Below are positions 55,075-62,952 of a DNA stretch of 64,000 bases, piece after piece (the first letter of the stretch is position 1; the number at the start of each line of letters is the position of its first letter). The DNA is from an uncultured Afifella sp. (GTDB lineage: Bacteria > Pseudomonadota > Alphaproteobacteria > Rhizobiales > Afifellaceae). The stretch lies in the NCBI GenBank assembly GCA_947259045.1, contig CAMYKZ010000014.1:1-64000 (forward strand), given 5' to 3'. The position numbers were made by a program, and so were the translations under genes. Below the pieces are notes generated by a model. The model saw only the letters and a list, made by a program, of their open reading frames with translations, was not told the DNA's origin and did no database searches.

Positions 55075-56292
55075 GTGGCCCGCGCAATTCTTCTGGTGAT
55101 GGATTCCGTCGGCATCGGCGGTGCGCCCGACGCTGCCGATTTCGGCGATGAGGGGTCCGATACATTTGGCCATATCGCCGCGGCCTGTGCTGCAGGCGAA
55201 GCCGACAATGATATCCGCAAAGGACCGTTGCAGGTGCCCAACATGAACCGTCTCGGCCTGTGTCGTGCTGCGGAAGCCTCTACCGGTCGACACCCTGACG
55301 GCATTGAGCGGATCAAGATGCCGCAATCGATATGGGGTCATGCCAGCGAAGTCTCCAAAGGCAAGGATACGCCGTCCGGCCATTGGGAACTGGCCGGGCT
55401 GCCGGTTCCGTTCCAATGGGGTTATTTTCCCCAAACCGTGCCGACCTTTCCAGCCGATCTGACGGACGCGCTGATTGAGCAGGCGGCGCTGCCGGGAATT
55501 CTCGGCAACAAACACGCATCGGGCACACAGATCATTGCCGAGCTCGGCGAAGAGCATGTCAGCAGCGGAAAACCCATCTGCTACACATCCGCCGACTCCG
55601 TCATGCAGATTGCCGCCCACGAAGACCATTTCGGTCTTGACCGGCTTTACAGCCTTTGCGAAATCGCCCGCCCGCTATGCGATCCGCTGAATATCGGCCG
55701 CGTCATTGCACGGCCGTTTCTCGGCGAAAGCGCCGATACGTTCCAGCGCACGGCCAACCGGCGCGATTATTCCGTGCCGCCGCCCGGCGTGACATTGCTG
55801 GATCATGCGGTTTCAATCGGCCGCCGGGTATTCTCCATCGGCAAGATCGACGACATTTTCGCCCATCGCGGCATAACCGACAGAATCAAGGCGGACGGCA
55901 ACGACGCGCTATTCGATGCGACGCTGCAGGCCTTGAACGAGGCCGGGCCGGGCGATCTGGTATTCGCCAATTTCATCGATTTCGACCAGCTTTACGGCCA
56001 TCGCCGCGATGTCGCCGGTTATGCCGCCTGCCTGGAAGCTTTCGACAGGCGGCTTCCGGAGCTGGAATCGCAGCTCGTAAAAGGCGATTTTGCCGTGCTG
56101 ACGGCCGATCACGGCAACGACCCGACCTGGACCGGGACCGATCATACCCGCGAGAACGTGCCTGTCCTGGCCTTCGGCCCGGGGTTGGAACCGCGCAGTG
56201 CCGGTCATATGCAGACCTTTGCCGATGTCGGCCAGACCCTTGCCGCCCATCTCGCATTGCCGCCGATGGGCGCAGGCGCCAGTTTTATTTGA
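55075..56292 (+). CDS. deoB: Phosphopentomutase
   Basis: Moves phosphate from C1 to C5 of ribose or deoxyribose, linking the phosphorylases to DeoC. Alkaline-phosphatase-fold metalloenzyme of 405 residues. Metal sites are visible as [14 protein letters not shown] (Asp), GHWELAGL, and [21 protein letters not shown] near the C-terminus. The start is GTG, directly following the deoA stop. The gene is followed after 16 bases by the PHYHD1-like dioxygenase gene. Confidence 0.95.
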   Translation: MARAILLVMDSVGIGGAPDAADFGDEGSDTFGHIAAACAAGEADNDIRKGPLQVPNMNRLGLCRAAEASTGRHPDGIERIKMPQSIWGHASEVSKGKDTPSGHWELAGLPVPFQWGYFPQTVPTFPADLTDALIEQAALPGILGNKHASGTQIIAELGEEHVSSGKPICYTSADSVMQIAAHEDHFGLDRLYSLCEIARPLCDPLNIGRVIARPFLGESADTFQRTANRRDYSVPPPGVTLLDHAVSIGRRVFSIGKIDDIFAHRGITDRIKADGNDALFDATLQALNEAGPGDLVFANFIDFDQLYGHRRDVAGYAACLEAFDRRLPELESQLVKGDFAVLTADHGNDPTWTGTDHTRENVPVLAFGPGLEPRSAGHMQTFADVGQTLAAHLALPPMGAGASFI

Positions 56293-56308
56293 ACCAACGG
56301 AGTGTGTC

Positions 56309-57190
56309 ATGAAAATTGCCGCCCGATTTGCCGCCTCCGACGATGGTCATCTGGACGAGGCCATGCATTCAGCCTGGCAGCGCGACGGTTTTCTGGTGCT
56401 TGAGAATTTCAAATCGCCGGACGATCTGTTGGAACTGCGCCGGCGGATTGACACCATGGTCGGCGATTTCGACCCCGAAAGCGTACGGACGATCTTCTCC
56501 ACCAGCGAGCAAAGCCATGCCGGCGATGCCTATTTCCGCGAATCCGGCGACAAGGTGCGGTTTTTCTTTGAAGCCGGCGCTTTTGGAGAAACAGGCGAAC
56601 TGAACGTTCCCAAACGCCGGGCGCTGAACAAGATAGGTCATGCCATGCATGATCTGGATCCGGTTTTCAGCCGGTTCTGCCGCGATCCCAAGCTTGCGGC
56701 ACTTGCCGGTGATCTGGGACTGGCCGATCCCGGCCTGATCCAGTCGATGGTGATCTTCAAGCAACCGCGCATCGGCGGTGAGGTCGGCATGCACCAGGAC
56801 GCGACTTTTCTGTACACCGAGCCGGTGTCAGCCACCGGATTGTGGTTCGCACTGGAAGATGCCGATAGGGAGAATGGCTGCCTTGTCGCCTTGCCCGGCG
56901 CCCACAGGGGCCCGCTGGCAGAGCGTTTCCGGTATCACGGCGATGACCTGCGAATGGATCAGTTGCAAGACCCGAATTGGGACGAGGACGATCTGGTCGC
57001 GCTGGAGGCGCCTGCCGGCACTCTTGTCGTTCTGCACGGGCTGTTGCCGCATGGGTCCGCACCCAATTCGAGCCCGCGTTCGCGCGAAGCCTTTGCCCTG
57101 CATGTCTATGATCGCGCATTTGAATGGTCAGATGACAATTGGCTGCGACGGTCTGAAGACATGCCAGTGCGGGGCTTTGCGGACCAGTGA
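56309..57190 (+). CDS. PHYHD1-like 2-oxoglutarate/Fe(II) dioxygenase
   Basis: A 293-residue phytanoyl-CoA dioxygenase-family protein. Iron ligands are His162 and Asp164 (GGEVGMHQDATFLYTEP) and His248 (HGLLPHGS); the 2-oxoglutarate Arg is probably Arg259 (SREAF). From memory the human orphan oxygenase PHYHD1 shares SGDK-x-RFFFE, NKIGHA-x-H-x-x-DPVF, QSM-x-IFKQP, GGEV-x-x-HQDA and ENGCL with it, a very close likeness across kingdoms. The substrate of that family is unknown. Here the gene sits between deoB (16-base gap) and add (overlap of GTGA), suggesting a nucleoside or modified nucleoside substrate. It lacks a signal peptide. Confidence 0.9.
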   Translation: MKIAARFAASDDGHLDEAMHSAWQRDGFLVLENFKSPDDLLELRRRIDTMVGDFDPESVRTIFSTSEQSHAGDAYFRESGDKVRFFFEAGAFGETGELNVPKRRALNKIGHAMHDLDPVFSRFCRDPKLAALAGDLGLADPGLIQSMVIFKQPRIGGEVGMHQDATFLYTEPVSATGLWFALEDADRENGCLVALPGAHRGPLAERFRYHGDDLRMDQLQDPNWDEDDLVALEAPAGTLVVLHGLLPHGSAPNSSPRSREAFALHVYDRAFEWSDDNWLRRSEDMPVRGFADQ

Positions 57191-58155
57191 CGGTGTTGAA
57201 GGCGGAGCTGCACTGCCATCTTGAGGGTGCCACGCCGCCGGCCCTGGCCCGCGCCAAGGCTGCCAAATATGGCGTGACTGTCGATGATCTGATCACGCCG
57301 GATGGTGAAAGTTATGCCTGGTCGGATTTCACGACATTCCTCGCAGCCTATGACAGGATCGCGGGTCTGTTCCGCACGCCGGACGATTTTTTCGATCTCA
57401 GCCACGCTCACTTCGCAGAACTGGCAGGGCAGGGTGCGATTTACGCTGAGGTTTTTCTGTCGCCGGACCATATGGGGCGGCACGGATCCTATCCGGACTG
57501 TCTCGACGCGGTCATTGAAGGCTCGCTGAAGGCGCGTGAGGAGACCGGCATCGAGGGCCGGTTCATCCCGCTGGCGGTTCGAAACTTCGGCCCGGAACGC
57601 GCGCTTGCTGCGGCCGAACAGGCCGTGCGGTACGCCCGGCCTCAGGTAACAGGGTTCGGCCTGGCCGGTGACGAGCGGGCTTTTCTGCCCGCCGATTTTC
57701 ACGCCGCCTTTGCCACCGCCCATGAAGCCGGCCTCTCCTGCACGGCGCACGCCGGAGAACTGGCCGGTGCCGAAAGCGTTCGCCAGGCGCTGGACGCGCT
57801 GCCGGTTTCGCGTATCGGCCACGGTGTGCGGGCGGTCGAAGACGCGGATCTGGTGCGGCGGCTGGCTGATGAAAAAGTGGCCCTGGAAGTCTGCCCGGGA
57901 TCGAATATCGCCTTGGGCATCTATGCCGACCTGGCGGCCCACCCGTTGCGGGCATTGATGGACGCCGGTGTCCGTGTAACGCTGAATTCCGATGACCCGC
58001 CGTTTTTCCGGACGTCGCTTGCGCAGGAGTATGAGTCTTGCGGCGCATCCTGCGGGTTGAGCGAGGCTGAACTGGCCGATCTCACCCGGACCGCGCTGGC
58101 CGCCGCGTTCGTCGACGAAGAGACGCGTCAGCGTCTTTTGCACAGTTTGCCGTGA
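57187..58155 (+). CDS. add: Adenosine deaminase
   Basis: Converts (deoxy)adenosine to (deoxy)inosine, which PunA can then cleave. TIM-barrel amidohydrolase of 322 residues: zinc-binding HCHLEG near the N-terminus, SCTAHAGELAG with the catalytic Glu, RIGHGVRAV and LNSDDPPFF with the final Asp ligand pair. Slightly shorter than E. coli Add (333). GTG start overlaps the dioxygenase stop as GTGA. An adenine deaminase activity cannot be fully excluded, but operon context favours adenosine. Confidence 0.92.
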   Translation: MTVLKAELHCHLEGATPPALARAKAAKYGVTVDDLITPDGESYAWSDFTTFLAAYDRIAGLFRTPDDFFDLSHAHFAELAGQGAIYAEVFLSPDHMGRHGSYPDCLDAVIEGSLKAREETGIEGRFIPLAVRNFGPERALAAAEQAVRYARPQVTGFGLAGDERAFLPADFHAAFATAHEAGLSCTAHAGELAGAESVRQALDALPVSRIGHGVRAVEDADLVRRLADEKVALEVCPGSNIALGIYADLAAHPLRALMDAGVRVTLNSDDPPFFRTSLAQEYESCGASCGLSEAELADLTRTALAAAFVDEETRQRLLHSLP

Positions 58156-58260
58156 GGTCTCTTGCCTGTGCCTTGCGCGCCGGTGCTTTCAGGCTGATAA
58201 CGGTCAGGATTGAGAAACAGGCCGAAATGATGCGGTCGACAATACGGACAGGGACGGTTA

Positions 58261-58896
58261 ATGGGCAAAAAAGGCGTAATGGTAGTTGATCATCCGCTGG
58301 TGCAGCACAAGCTGACGATCATGCGCGACGTGAAGACGTCAACCGCCGGCTTTCGGCAGTTGCTGCGCGAGATCGCCGGTCTTCTGTGTTACGAGGCCAC
58401 CCGCGATCTGAAATTGACGAGCAAACCGATACAGACGCCGATGGCGGAAATGGATGCGCCGACGCTGGCTGGAAAAAAGCTGGTGTTTGCGTCGATCCTG
58501 CGCGCCGGCAACGGCTTGCTTGAGGGAATGCTGGAAATGGTGCCCTCAGCCCGGGTCGCCCATGTCGGCCTCTACCGCGATCACAAGACGCTGGAACCGG
58601 TGGAATATTATTTCAAGGCGCCGGAAGATCTGTCGGAGCGCCTTGTCATTGTCGTCGACCCGATGCTCGCAACGGCAAATTCGGCCATTGCGGCGGTGCA
58701 GCGCCTGAAAGATCAGAATGCCCGCAATCTGCGCTTTGTCTGTCTTCTGGCGGCGCCGGAAGGGGTGGAGAAATTCACCAAGGCCCATCCTGATGTCCCG
58801 GTCATAACCGCAGCAATCGACAGCCATCTGAACGAGAAAGGCTACATTGTGCCTGGGCTGGGTGACGCCGGTGACCGGATGTATGGAACCAAATAG
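58261..58896 (+). CDS. upp: Uracil phosphoribosyltransferase
   Basis: Salvages uracil released by DeoA to UMP using PRPP. A type I PRTase of 211 residues: [41 protein letters not shown], the PRPP loop [11 protein letters not shown] and the uracil-binding C-terminus [17 protein letters not shown]. The PRPP loop is unusual: most bacterial enzymes read ATGGSA where this one reads ATANSA. The gene lies 105 bases after add, last in the cluster and followed by a likely terminator. Confidence 0.93.
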   Translation: MGKKGVMVVDHPLVQHKLTIMRDVKTSTAGFRQLLREIAGLLCYEATRDLKLTSKPIQTPMAEMDAPTLAGKKLVFASILRAGNGLLEGMLEMVPSARVAHVGLYRDHKTLEPVEYYFKAPEDLSERLVIVVDPMLATANSAIAAVQRLKDQNARNLRFVCLLAAPEGVEKFTKAHPDVPVITAAIDSHLNEKGYIVPGLGDAGDRMYGTK

Positions 58897-58914
58897 CGGA
58901 ATTTACGCTTTGTT

Positions 58915-58944
58915 AACGCTGCGGACGGAAACTGCGGCGTTTTA
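58915..58944 (+). terminator. Likely intrinsic terminator of upp
   Basis: AACGCTGC can pair with GCGGCGTT (one G-T pair) around an 11-base loop, followed by four Ts, 18 bases after the upp stop. Weaker than the rpsA terminator but well placed for the end of the nucleoside cluster. Confidence 0.55.
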
Positions 58945-59005
58945 CAGTTCAGAAACAGCGATTTTCAACCGCTGAGTGGCAATATCGGGCGAAAGGACGT
59001 TCGAT

Positions 59006-59536
59006 ATGCGCGAAATCATGTTTTTCTGCGCTGTGATGGGAATTGCAGCACTCTTCGCACCACAATTGCTCAGCCAGTTTGCGGCTCAGACAACCACTGC
59101 CGATACAAGGCGCGTGGAGAAAACCGAAACGCACAGGGAGACGAACAGGGTTCGCTCGTCTGTGCGTGGCACCGTTGAAATTCCTGTGGCCCGGAACGGT
59201 CATTTTGTCGTCGATGCCGACGTCAATCTCAGTCCGGTCCGTTTTGTCGTCGATACCGGGGCTTCGTTTGTCGCACTTCGCCAGTCTGACGCCGAAATTG
59301 CCGGCATTTATCTGAACCAGTCCGATTTCAATGTTCCCGTTTCCACGGCCAACGGAACCGCCTATGCCGCGCGCGTCCAGCTGGATTCTGTCGAAATTGA
59401 CGGGATCGACATTGATCGAGTCAATGCTGTGGTTTTGCCCGACGGACTTCTTGGAATCAGTCTGCTCGGCAATTCGTTCCTCAATCGTCTGCACCGTTTC
59501 CAGGTATCGGACAATCGGCTGGTGATGGAAAACTAG
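59006..59536 (+). CDS. TIGR02281-type periplasmic retropepsin-like aspartic protease
   Basis: A membrane-anchored clan AA aspartic protease of 176 residues. One N-terminal hydrophobic segment (IMFFCAVMGIAALFAPQLLSQF) serves as anchor, then a retropepsin-like domain with the catalytic FVVDTGASFVALRQSDAEIAGI and the strand GISLLGNSFLNRLHRFQV. It probably works as a homodimer. The cellular role of this family is unknown. ATG at 59006 is preceded by AAAGGA; the longer in-frame start at 58976 is less likely. Confidence 0.87.
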   Translation: MREIMFFCAVMGIAALFAPQLLSQFAAQTTTADTRRVEKTETHRETNRVRSSVRGTVEIPVARNGHFVVDADVNLSPVRFVVDTGASFVALRQSDAEIAGIYLNQSDFNVPVSTANGTAYAARVQLDSVEIDGIDIDRVNAVVLPDGLLGISLLGNSFLNRLHRFQVSDNRLVMEN

Positions 59537-59715
59537 GCATCCGGCGGATTGCCGGTCTTTGCCGCTGACGCGCTTGTCAACGGCGGCGAATTCAGCGATT
59601 AATCGCGCCAAATCACGTTCCGGGCTGACATATGCCAAAGTCGCTGCGCTGCAGAGATCACCGAAGGCAGAGCATAAACCGTTGGGTCGACAGGAGATTC
59701 CTTTGCGAATTCTCA

Positions 59716-60912
59716 ATGTCGGCCGCGATCTGTCTTGTCCTGGTTTTTCTGATCATGCCCGATGCGGGCCTGGCTCAGCAGGCAAACGAAGAGACCGCAA
59801 AACCGCCGGCCGATACTGCGCCGGCCGATACTGCGCCTGTTGAGTCGTTACCTGGAATATCGACGTCGGAAATCGAGCAAATCCGCTCCACATTGTCGGT
59901 GGACCAGGAAAACGAGGCGGCAGGCGGACTTGGCGATCTCGGCGCTGAAGAGACGGCAAAAACACCATTTCGCATAGGCATCATCCCGCGTGGTGATTCC
60001 GCCCGGTTTCTGAAATATCTGGAGCCGGTGCAGCGCGGACTGGCCGATGTTCTTGGAAAACCGGTGGAAATTCTGCCGATGGCTACGTTTTCCGCAATGA
60101 TCGACGCTCATACGCTGAGACGGATCGATCTCGGATTCTACTCCTCCAGTGCCTTTGCGACGGCCAACCGGTTATGCCGGTGCCTTGAGCCATTGGTGGT
60201 GCCTCTGGCCGTTGACGGCACGTCATCATACTACGCGCTTGTCGTTACCCGGCAGGGTAGCGGCCTTCGGGAACTCGCCGATCTTGAAGGCAAGCGCATC
60301 GCCACATCATCATTTGATTCAGTGGCTGGATACCGGGTTCAGATGGCGTCGATGATCCGCGCCGGAATTGATGTCGGAACCTTTTTTGGCGAGGTCAACA
60401 GCGTCGGTTCAAGCGTCGAGGCGCTCCGTCATGTTCGCGACGGGTTGGCGGATGCCGCTTTTATCTGGTCTTCGATGAGCGGCGAGCAATCGGCCGGTTA
60501 TACACGGGGGCCCCTGGCTTACCTTGTCCGCTCGCGGGAAATCGAGATGAGTGAAATATCGATTGTCTGGCAATCCAAGCCGATTGCGCACGCGCCGGTG
60601 GCCGTGTCGAAATCCCTGCCGGCGCAAGAGCGGGAAACAGTGCGGACATTTCTGCTGGCGATGCCGGAGAGTGACACGGCAACCTATGATTTCCTGGACG
60701 TCTATTATGGCGGTGGTTACAAGGCTGCGGAAATCGCCGATTTTCGCGGCGTCAGCATCCTTGCGGATGTGGATTTGCGCAGCCTGGACAAGGCTGCTTC
60801 GCCGATTGCACCACGCTCGTCGGGCGCACCATTGTCGGAGCAGATCGCTCCGTTGCCGCGTCAGCGTCCGGATCCGGCGCCATTGATCCAGCAGAACCCC
60901 GGAGTTCAATAA
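59716..60912 (+). CDS. PhnD/SsuA-type exported substrate-binding protein
   Basis: A 398-residue exported binding protein. Signal peptide: MSAAICLVLVFLIMPDAGLAQ; then a low-complexity segment with a duplicated PADTA (15-base DNA repeat) and an acidic linker, then the PhnD-like domain (FRIGIIPRGDSARFLKYLEPVQRGLADVLGK, LGFYSSSAFATANR, LADLEGKRIATSSFDSVAGYR). No transporter genes adjoin, so it is an orphan receptor or a sensor partner. The C-terminal region is Pro-rich. Start is ambiguous: the ATG at 59716 gives a clean signal peptide, but the strongest Shine-Dalgarno-like sequence lies about 20 bases upstream. Confidence 0.75.
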   Translation: MSAAICLVLVFLIMPDAGLAQQANEETAKPPADTAPADTAPVESLPGISTSEIEQIRSTLSVDQENEAAGGLGDLGAEETAKTPFRIGIIPRGDSARFLKYLEPVQRGLADVLGKPVEILPMATFSAMIDAHTLRRIDLGFYSSSAFATANRLCRCLEPLVVPLAVDGTSSYYALVVTRQGSGLRELADLEGKRIATSSFDSVAGYRVQMASMIRAGIDVGTFFGEVNSVGSSVEALRHVRDGLADAAFIWSSMSGEQSAGYTRGPLAYLVRSREIEMSEISIVWQSKPIAHAPVAVSKSLPAQERETVRTFLLAMPESDTATYDFLDVYYGGGYKAAEIADFRGVSILADVDLRSLDKAASPIAPRSSGAPLSEQIAPLPRQRPDPAPLIQQNPGVQ

Positions 60913-60942
60913 AAAACCGGCCGGAAAACAATCCGGCCGGCT
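60909..60942 (-). terminator. Intrinsic terminator of the minus-strand pilus-related gene
   Basis: CCGGCCGG at 60917-60924 pairs with CCGGCCGG at 60933-60940 around an 8-base loop; on the minus strand this is followed by a run of six Ts. It lies about 40 bases after the stop of the secretin-N-domain gene and also begins at the stop of the convergent binding-protein gene. Confidence 0.8.
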
Positions 60943-60980
60943 TGATTGATCCGCTGCCGGCTATGCCGGCCGAATTCAGT

Positions 60981-61460
60981 TTAATTGTTGTTTTCTGACT
61001 GCTGGCGGCCAAAAATCTGCGCCAGAGCTTCGTTGAACGCCTCATTGTCATCGCCGATGATGGCAACCTGCTCACAACGCGGCTGGCAGGAAAAGGATTG
61101 CCGTTCCGTTCCCTGATAAACAGTTGTCAGTTCGCGGGTGTCCGTGGCGACGACGACACGGACATTCTCCATCTCGTTGCCGTCAATATCCATAACGATG
61201 ATGTTTGTAGAGCCAGGCGCCTGTCCGGTCAGGATCATCGTCTTGTCATCTTCGATGGCCGCTTCGACAATACCGGAATTGCCCACGATAACCGTTGAAG
61301 CCGGCTCGTCCAGTTTCACGATCTTGGCGAAGTCGATGGTAACACGCACCGTCTCCTTGTAATCACTGGCCATCGTCGTATTTGCCGTTGCAATGGCGAT
61401 ACCGGCAGCGCACAGCAGCTGCAGGCTAATGGGAAAAATCTTTTTAATGTTCGCTAACAT
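60981..61460 (-). CDS. Pilus assembly protein N-terminal (secretin N-domain-like) protein
   Basis: A 159-residue exported protein (signal peptide about 1-31, ending TTMASD). The rest matches the secretin-type pilus N-domain that also opens CpaC: RVTIDFAKIVKLDEPASTVIVGNSGIVEAAIEDDKTMILTGQAPGSTNIIVMDIDGNEMEN. It lacks any secretin channel domain, and carries a C-terminal Cys pair (SCQPRC). Probably a periplasmic accessory of the Flp pilus system. It is divergent from flp across an AT-rich control region. Confidence 0.82.
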   Translation of the reverse strand: MLANIKKIFPISLQLLCAAGIAIATANTTMASDYKETVRVTIDFAKIVKLDEPASTVIVGNSGIVEAAIEDDKTMILTGQAPGSTNIIVMDIDGNEMENVRVVVATDTRELTTVYQGTERQSFSCQPRCEQVAIIGDDNEAFNEALAQIFGRQQSENNN

Positions 61461-61876
61461 GCGTCAATCTCCACGTGGATCGGCTGGTAGTATCCGCCAA
61501 AAGGGTGAACGAATTGCAAACAGGTTCATTTCGAGGTCACTATTTTCGGGCAAAAGAGATGCCATTTCGACTTTATATATAGGGCTTGTACATTGCGAGA
61601 TGAGCATCGAATTGATCAATCGATTATGTATACAATTTGTTAATCACGTTATCATTAACAAAATATGTAATCACAAAATGACATTGAAAACATTTGTCTG
61701 CATTCGTTGAGTATATATTTACGATATAAACCAAATCAACTGGTATAAATTTCCGAAGACGTCTAGTTAACTTGAGCGCAAGCAATTCCTGATACCGCTT
61801 GTGACAGTTCCGAACGAAATGAATTTGTTTTGGAGCAGACCTTAAGGTCAATGTGGATAAAATAAGGAGCAGAGAT
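61461..61876. other. AT-rich divergent control region upstream of flp
   Basis: 416 bases without a gene, strikingly AT-rich compared with the rest of the window, between two divergent pilus-related genes. It contains the inverted repeat described at 61636-61662, several short TTAA motifs and the flp ribosome site AAGGAG. No RNA gene is recognisable. Strong, regulated promoters probably lie here. Confidence 0.55.
61636..61662. promoter_or_regulatory. Inverted repeat, candidate operator of the pilin region
   Basis: TTTGTTAAT (61636-61644) and its perfect inverse ATTAACAAA (61654-61662) are separated by nine bases in the AT-rich spacer about 215 bases upstream of flp. Nine-base arms with a half-turn spacing suit a dimeric regulator. 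Which protein binds is unknown. Confidence 0.4.
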
Positions 61877-62047
61877 ATGAAGAACCTCGTAAAGCGTTTT
61901 GCTAAGGACGAATCTGGTGCAACAGCTATTGAATACGGCCTGATTGCCGCCCTGATTTCGGTTGTGATCATTACGGTCCTGACCAACGTCGGTACGTCCC
62001 TGAACGCCAAGTTCGGTTCGGTCGAGAGCGCTCTTAAAGGCGCGTAA
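61877..62047 (+). CDS. flp: Flp-family type IVb pilin
   Basis: A 56-residue prepilin that polymerises into Flp/Tad pili for surface attachment. A short basic leader (MKNLVKRFAKDESG) ends at the prepilin peptidase site, followed by the Flp motif ATAIEYGLIAALISVVIITVL with the processing-critical Glu and Tyr. The leader's AAGGAG ribosome site lies six bases ahead. A longer in-frame start at 61853 is less likely. A strong terminator follows, so flp can be expressed in excess of the assembly genes. Confidence 0.94.
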   Translation: MKNLVKRFAKDESGATAIEYGLIAALISVVIITVLTNVGTSLNAKFGSVESALKGA

Positions 62048-62115
62048 GCCGGTTAAAGCAGTTATTCGCCTCACCAGGCGAGCGGCGCAACAGCGCCAGC
62101 TGCGGAAACGGAAGA

Positions 62116-62147
62116 ACGGAGGGCTGCAAAGCCCTCCGTTTTTTTTC
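62116..62147 (+). terminator. Intrinsic terminator of flp
   Basis: ACGGAGGGCT pairs with AGCCCTCCGT around GCAA, followed directly by eight Ts, 68 bases after the flp stop. Partial read-through into cpaA would set a high pilin to assembly-protein ratio. Confidence 0.92.
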
Positions 62148-62209
62148 GTTCAGATAAGCCTTTGTTTAAGTCTTGCTGGCATTAGCAGACATCAAAGGGA
62201 GTCCTCTTC

Positions 62210-62725
62210 ATGAGCAGCGCTCAGATTTTTGCATCAGCCATCACCGTGATGTTTCCGGCGGTCATGATATTTGCCGGCATTATGGATCTGATGACATTGA
62301 AGATCCGCAACATGCTCGTCATTTCGGTGGCCGTGGCATATTTCATTGCGGCCCTGATTGTCGGACTTGGGCTGTATGACATTTTGCTCAGCGTCGGCGC
62401 TGCAAGCCTGGTGCTGGCAGTTTCATTTGGGTTCTTTGCCGCGGGCTGGATCGGCGGAGGCGATGCCAAACTGGCCGCCGCGACCGCACTCTGGTTCGGC
62501 TGGGATCAGATATTGCCTTACCTTTTTGTCTCGACATTGATTGGCGGATTGCTCACGCTGATGATCATCGGCTTTCGCAGCATGCTGCTGCCGGCGTCAT
62601 TCTATGGGCATGACTGGCTGGTCAAACTGCACGAGTCGAAAACCGGAGTTCCTTATGGTGTCGCATTCGCCATTGCCGCGTTGATCGTGTTTCCGGACAC
62701 TGTTTGGTTCAAGGCAATCGGCTAG
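62210..62725 (+). CDS. cpaA: Prepilin peptidase CpaA
   Basis: A24-type membrane aspartic peptidase of 171 residues that cleaves the Flp leader. Both catalytic Asp residues are visible: in GIMDLMTLKI near residue 26 and in the GGGDAKLAAA motif near residue 84. About six hydrophobic helices. It lacks the N-methylation zinc domain of large PilD enzymes. The ATG has AAAGGGAG upstream. Confidence 0.93.
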   Translation: MSSAQIFASAITVMFPAVMIFAGIMDLMTLKIRNMLVISVAVAYFIAALIVGLGLYDILLSVGAASLVLAVSFGFFAAGWIGGGDAKLAAATALWFGWDQILPYLFVSTLIGGLLTLMIIGFRSMLLPASFYGHDWLVKLHESKTGVPYGVAFAIAALIVFPDTVWFKAIG

Positions 62726-62952
62726 AGTTTTCCGCTTACTCGCCGTTAATAAAACCTTACCGTTTCATTCAGTAATAATTAACTGTTATTAGCCTCATCG
62801 GCTGAAAAGCCTGAGAAAAATCACGAATTCATTGTTTTTATTTGCGGTTGCAGACAACAATATCAAAATTGTTAACCATCCTTTGACGATTAAAATGCAA
62901 ACTCCGTTCATCTAATCGCCCATCCGGGTGGGAATGTATCGGGGCTTCCACG
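62726..62952. other. AT-rich spacer upstream of cpaB
   Basis: A 227-base gap with lower GC, containing the candidate CtrA half-site at 62872-62879 and a TTGACG at 62883 that could be a -35 element. No confident -10 element is visible. It suggests that cpaB onward has its own promoter. Confidence 0.4.
62872..62879 (+). promoter_or_regulatory. Candidate CtrA half-site before cpaB
   Basis: TTAACCAT matches the CtrA half-site known from Caulobacter and relatives, and lies three bases ahead of a possible -35 (TTGACG). CtrA controls polar pilus genes in Caulobacter, so the position makes sense. An eight-base match can be chance. Confidence 0.3.
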
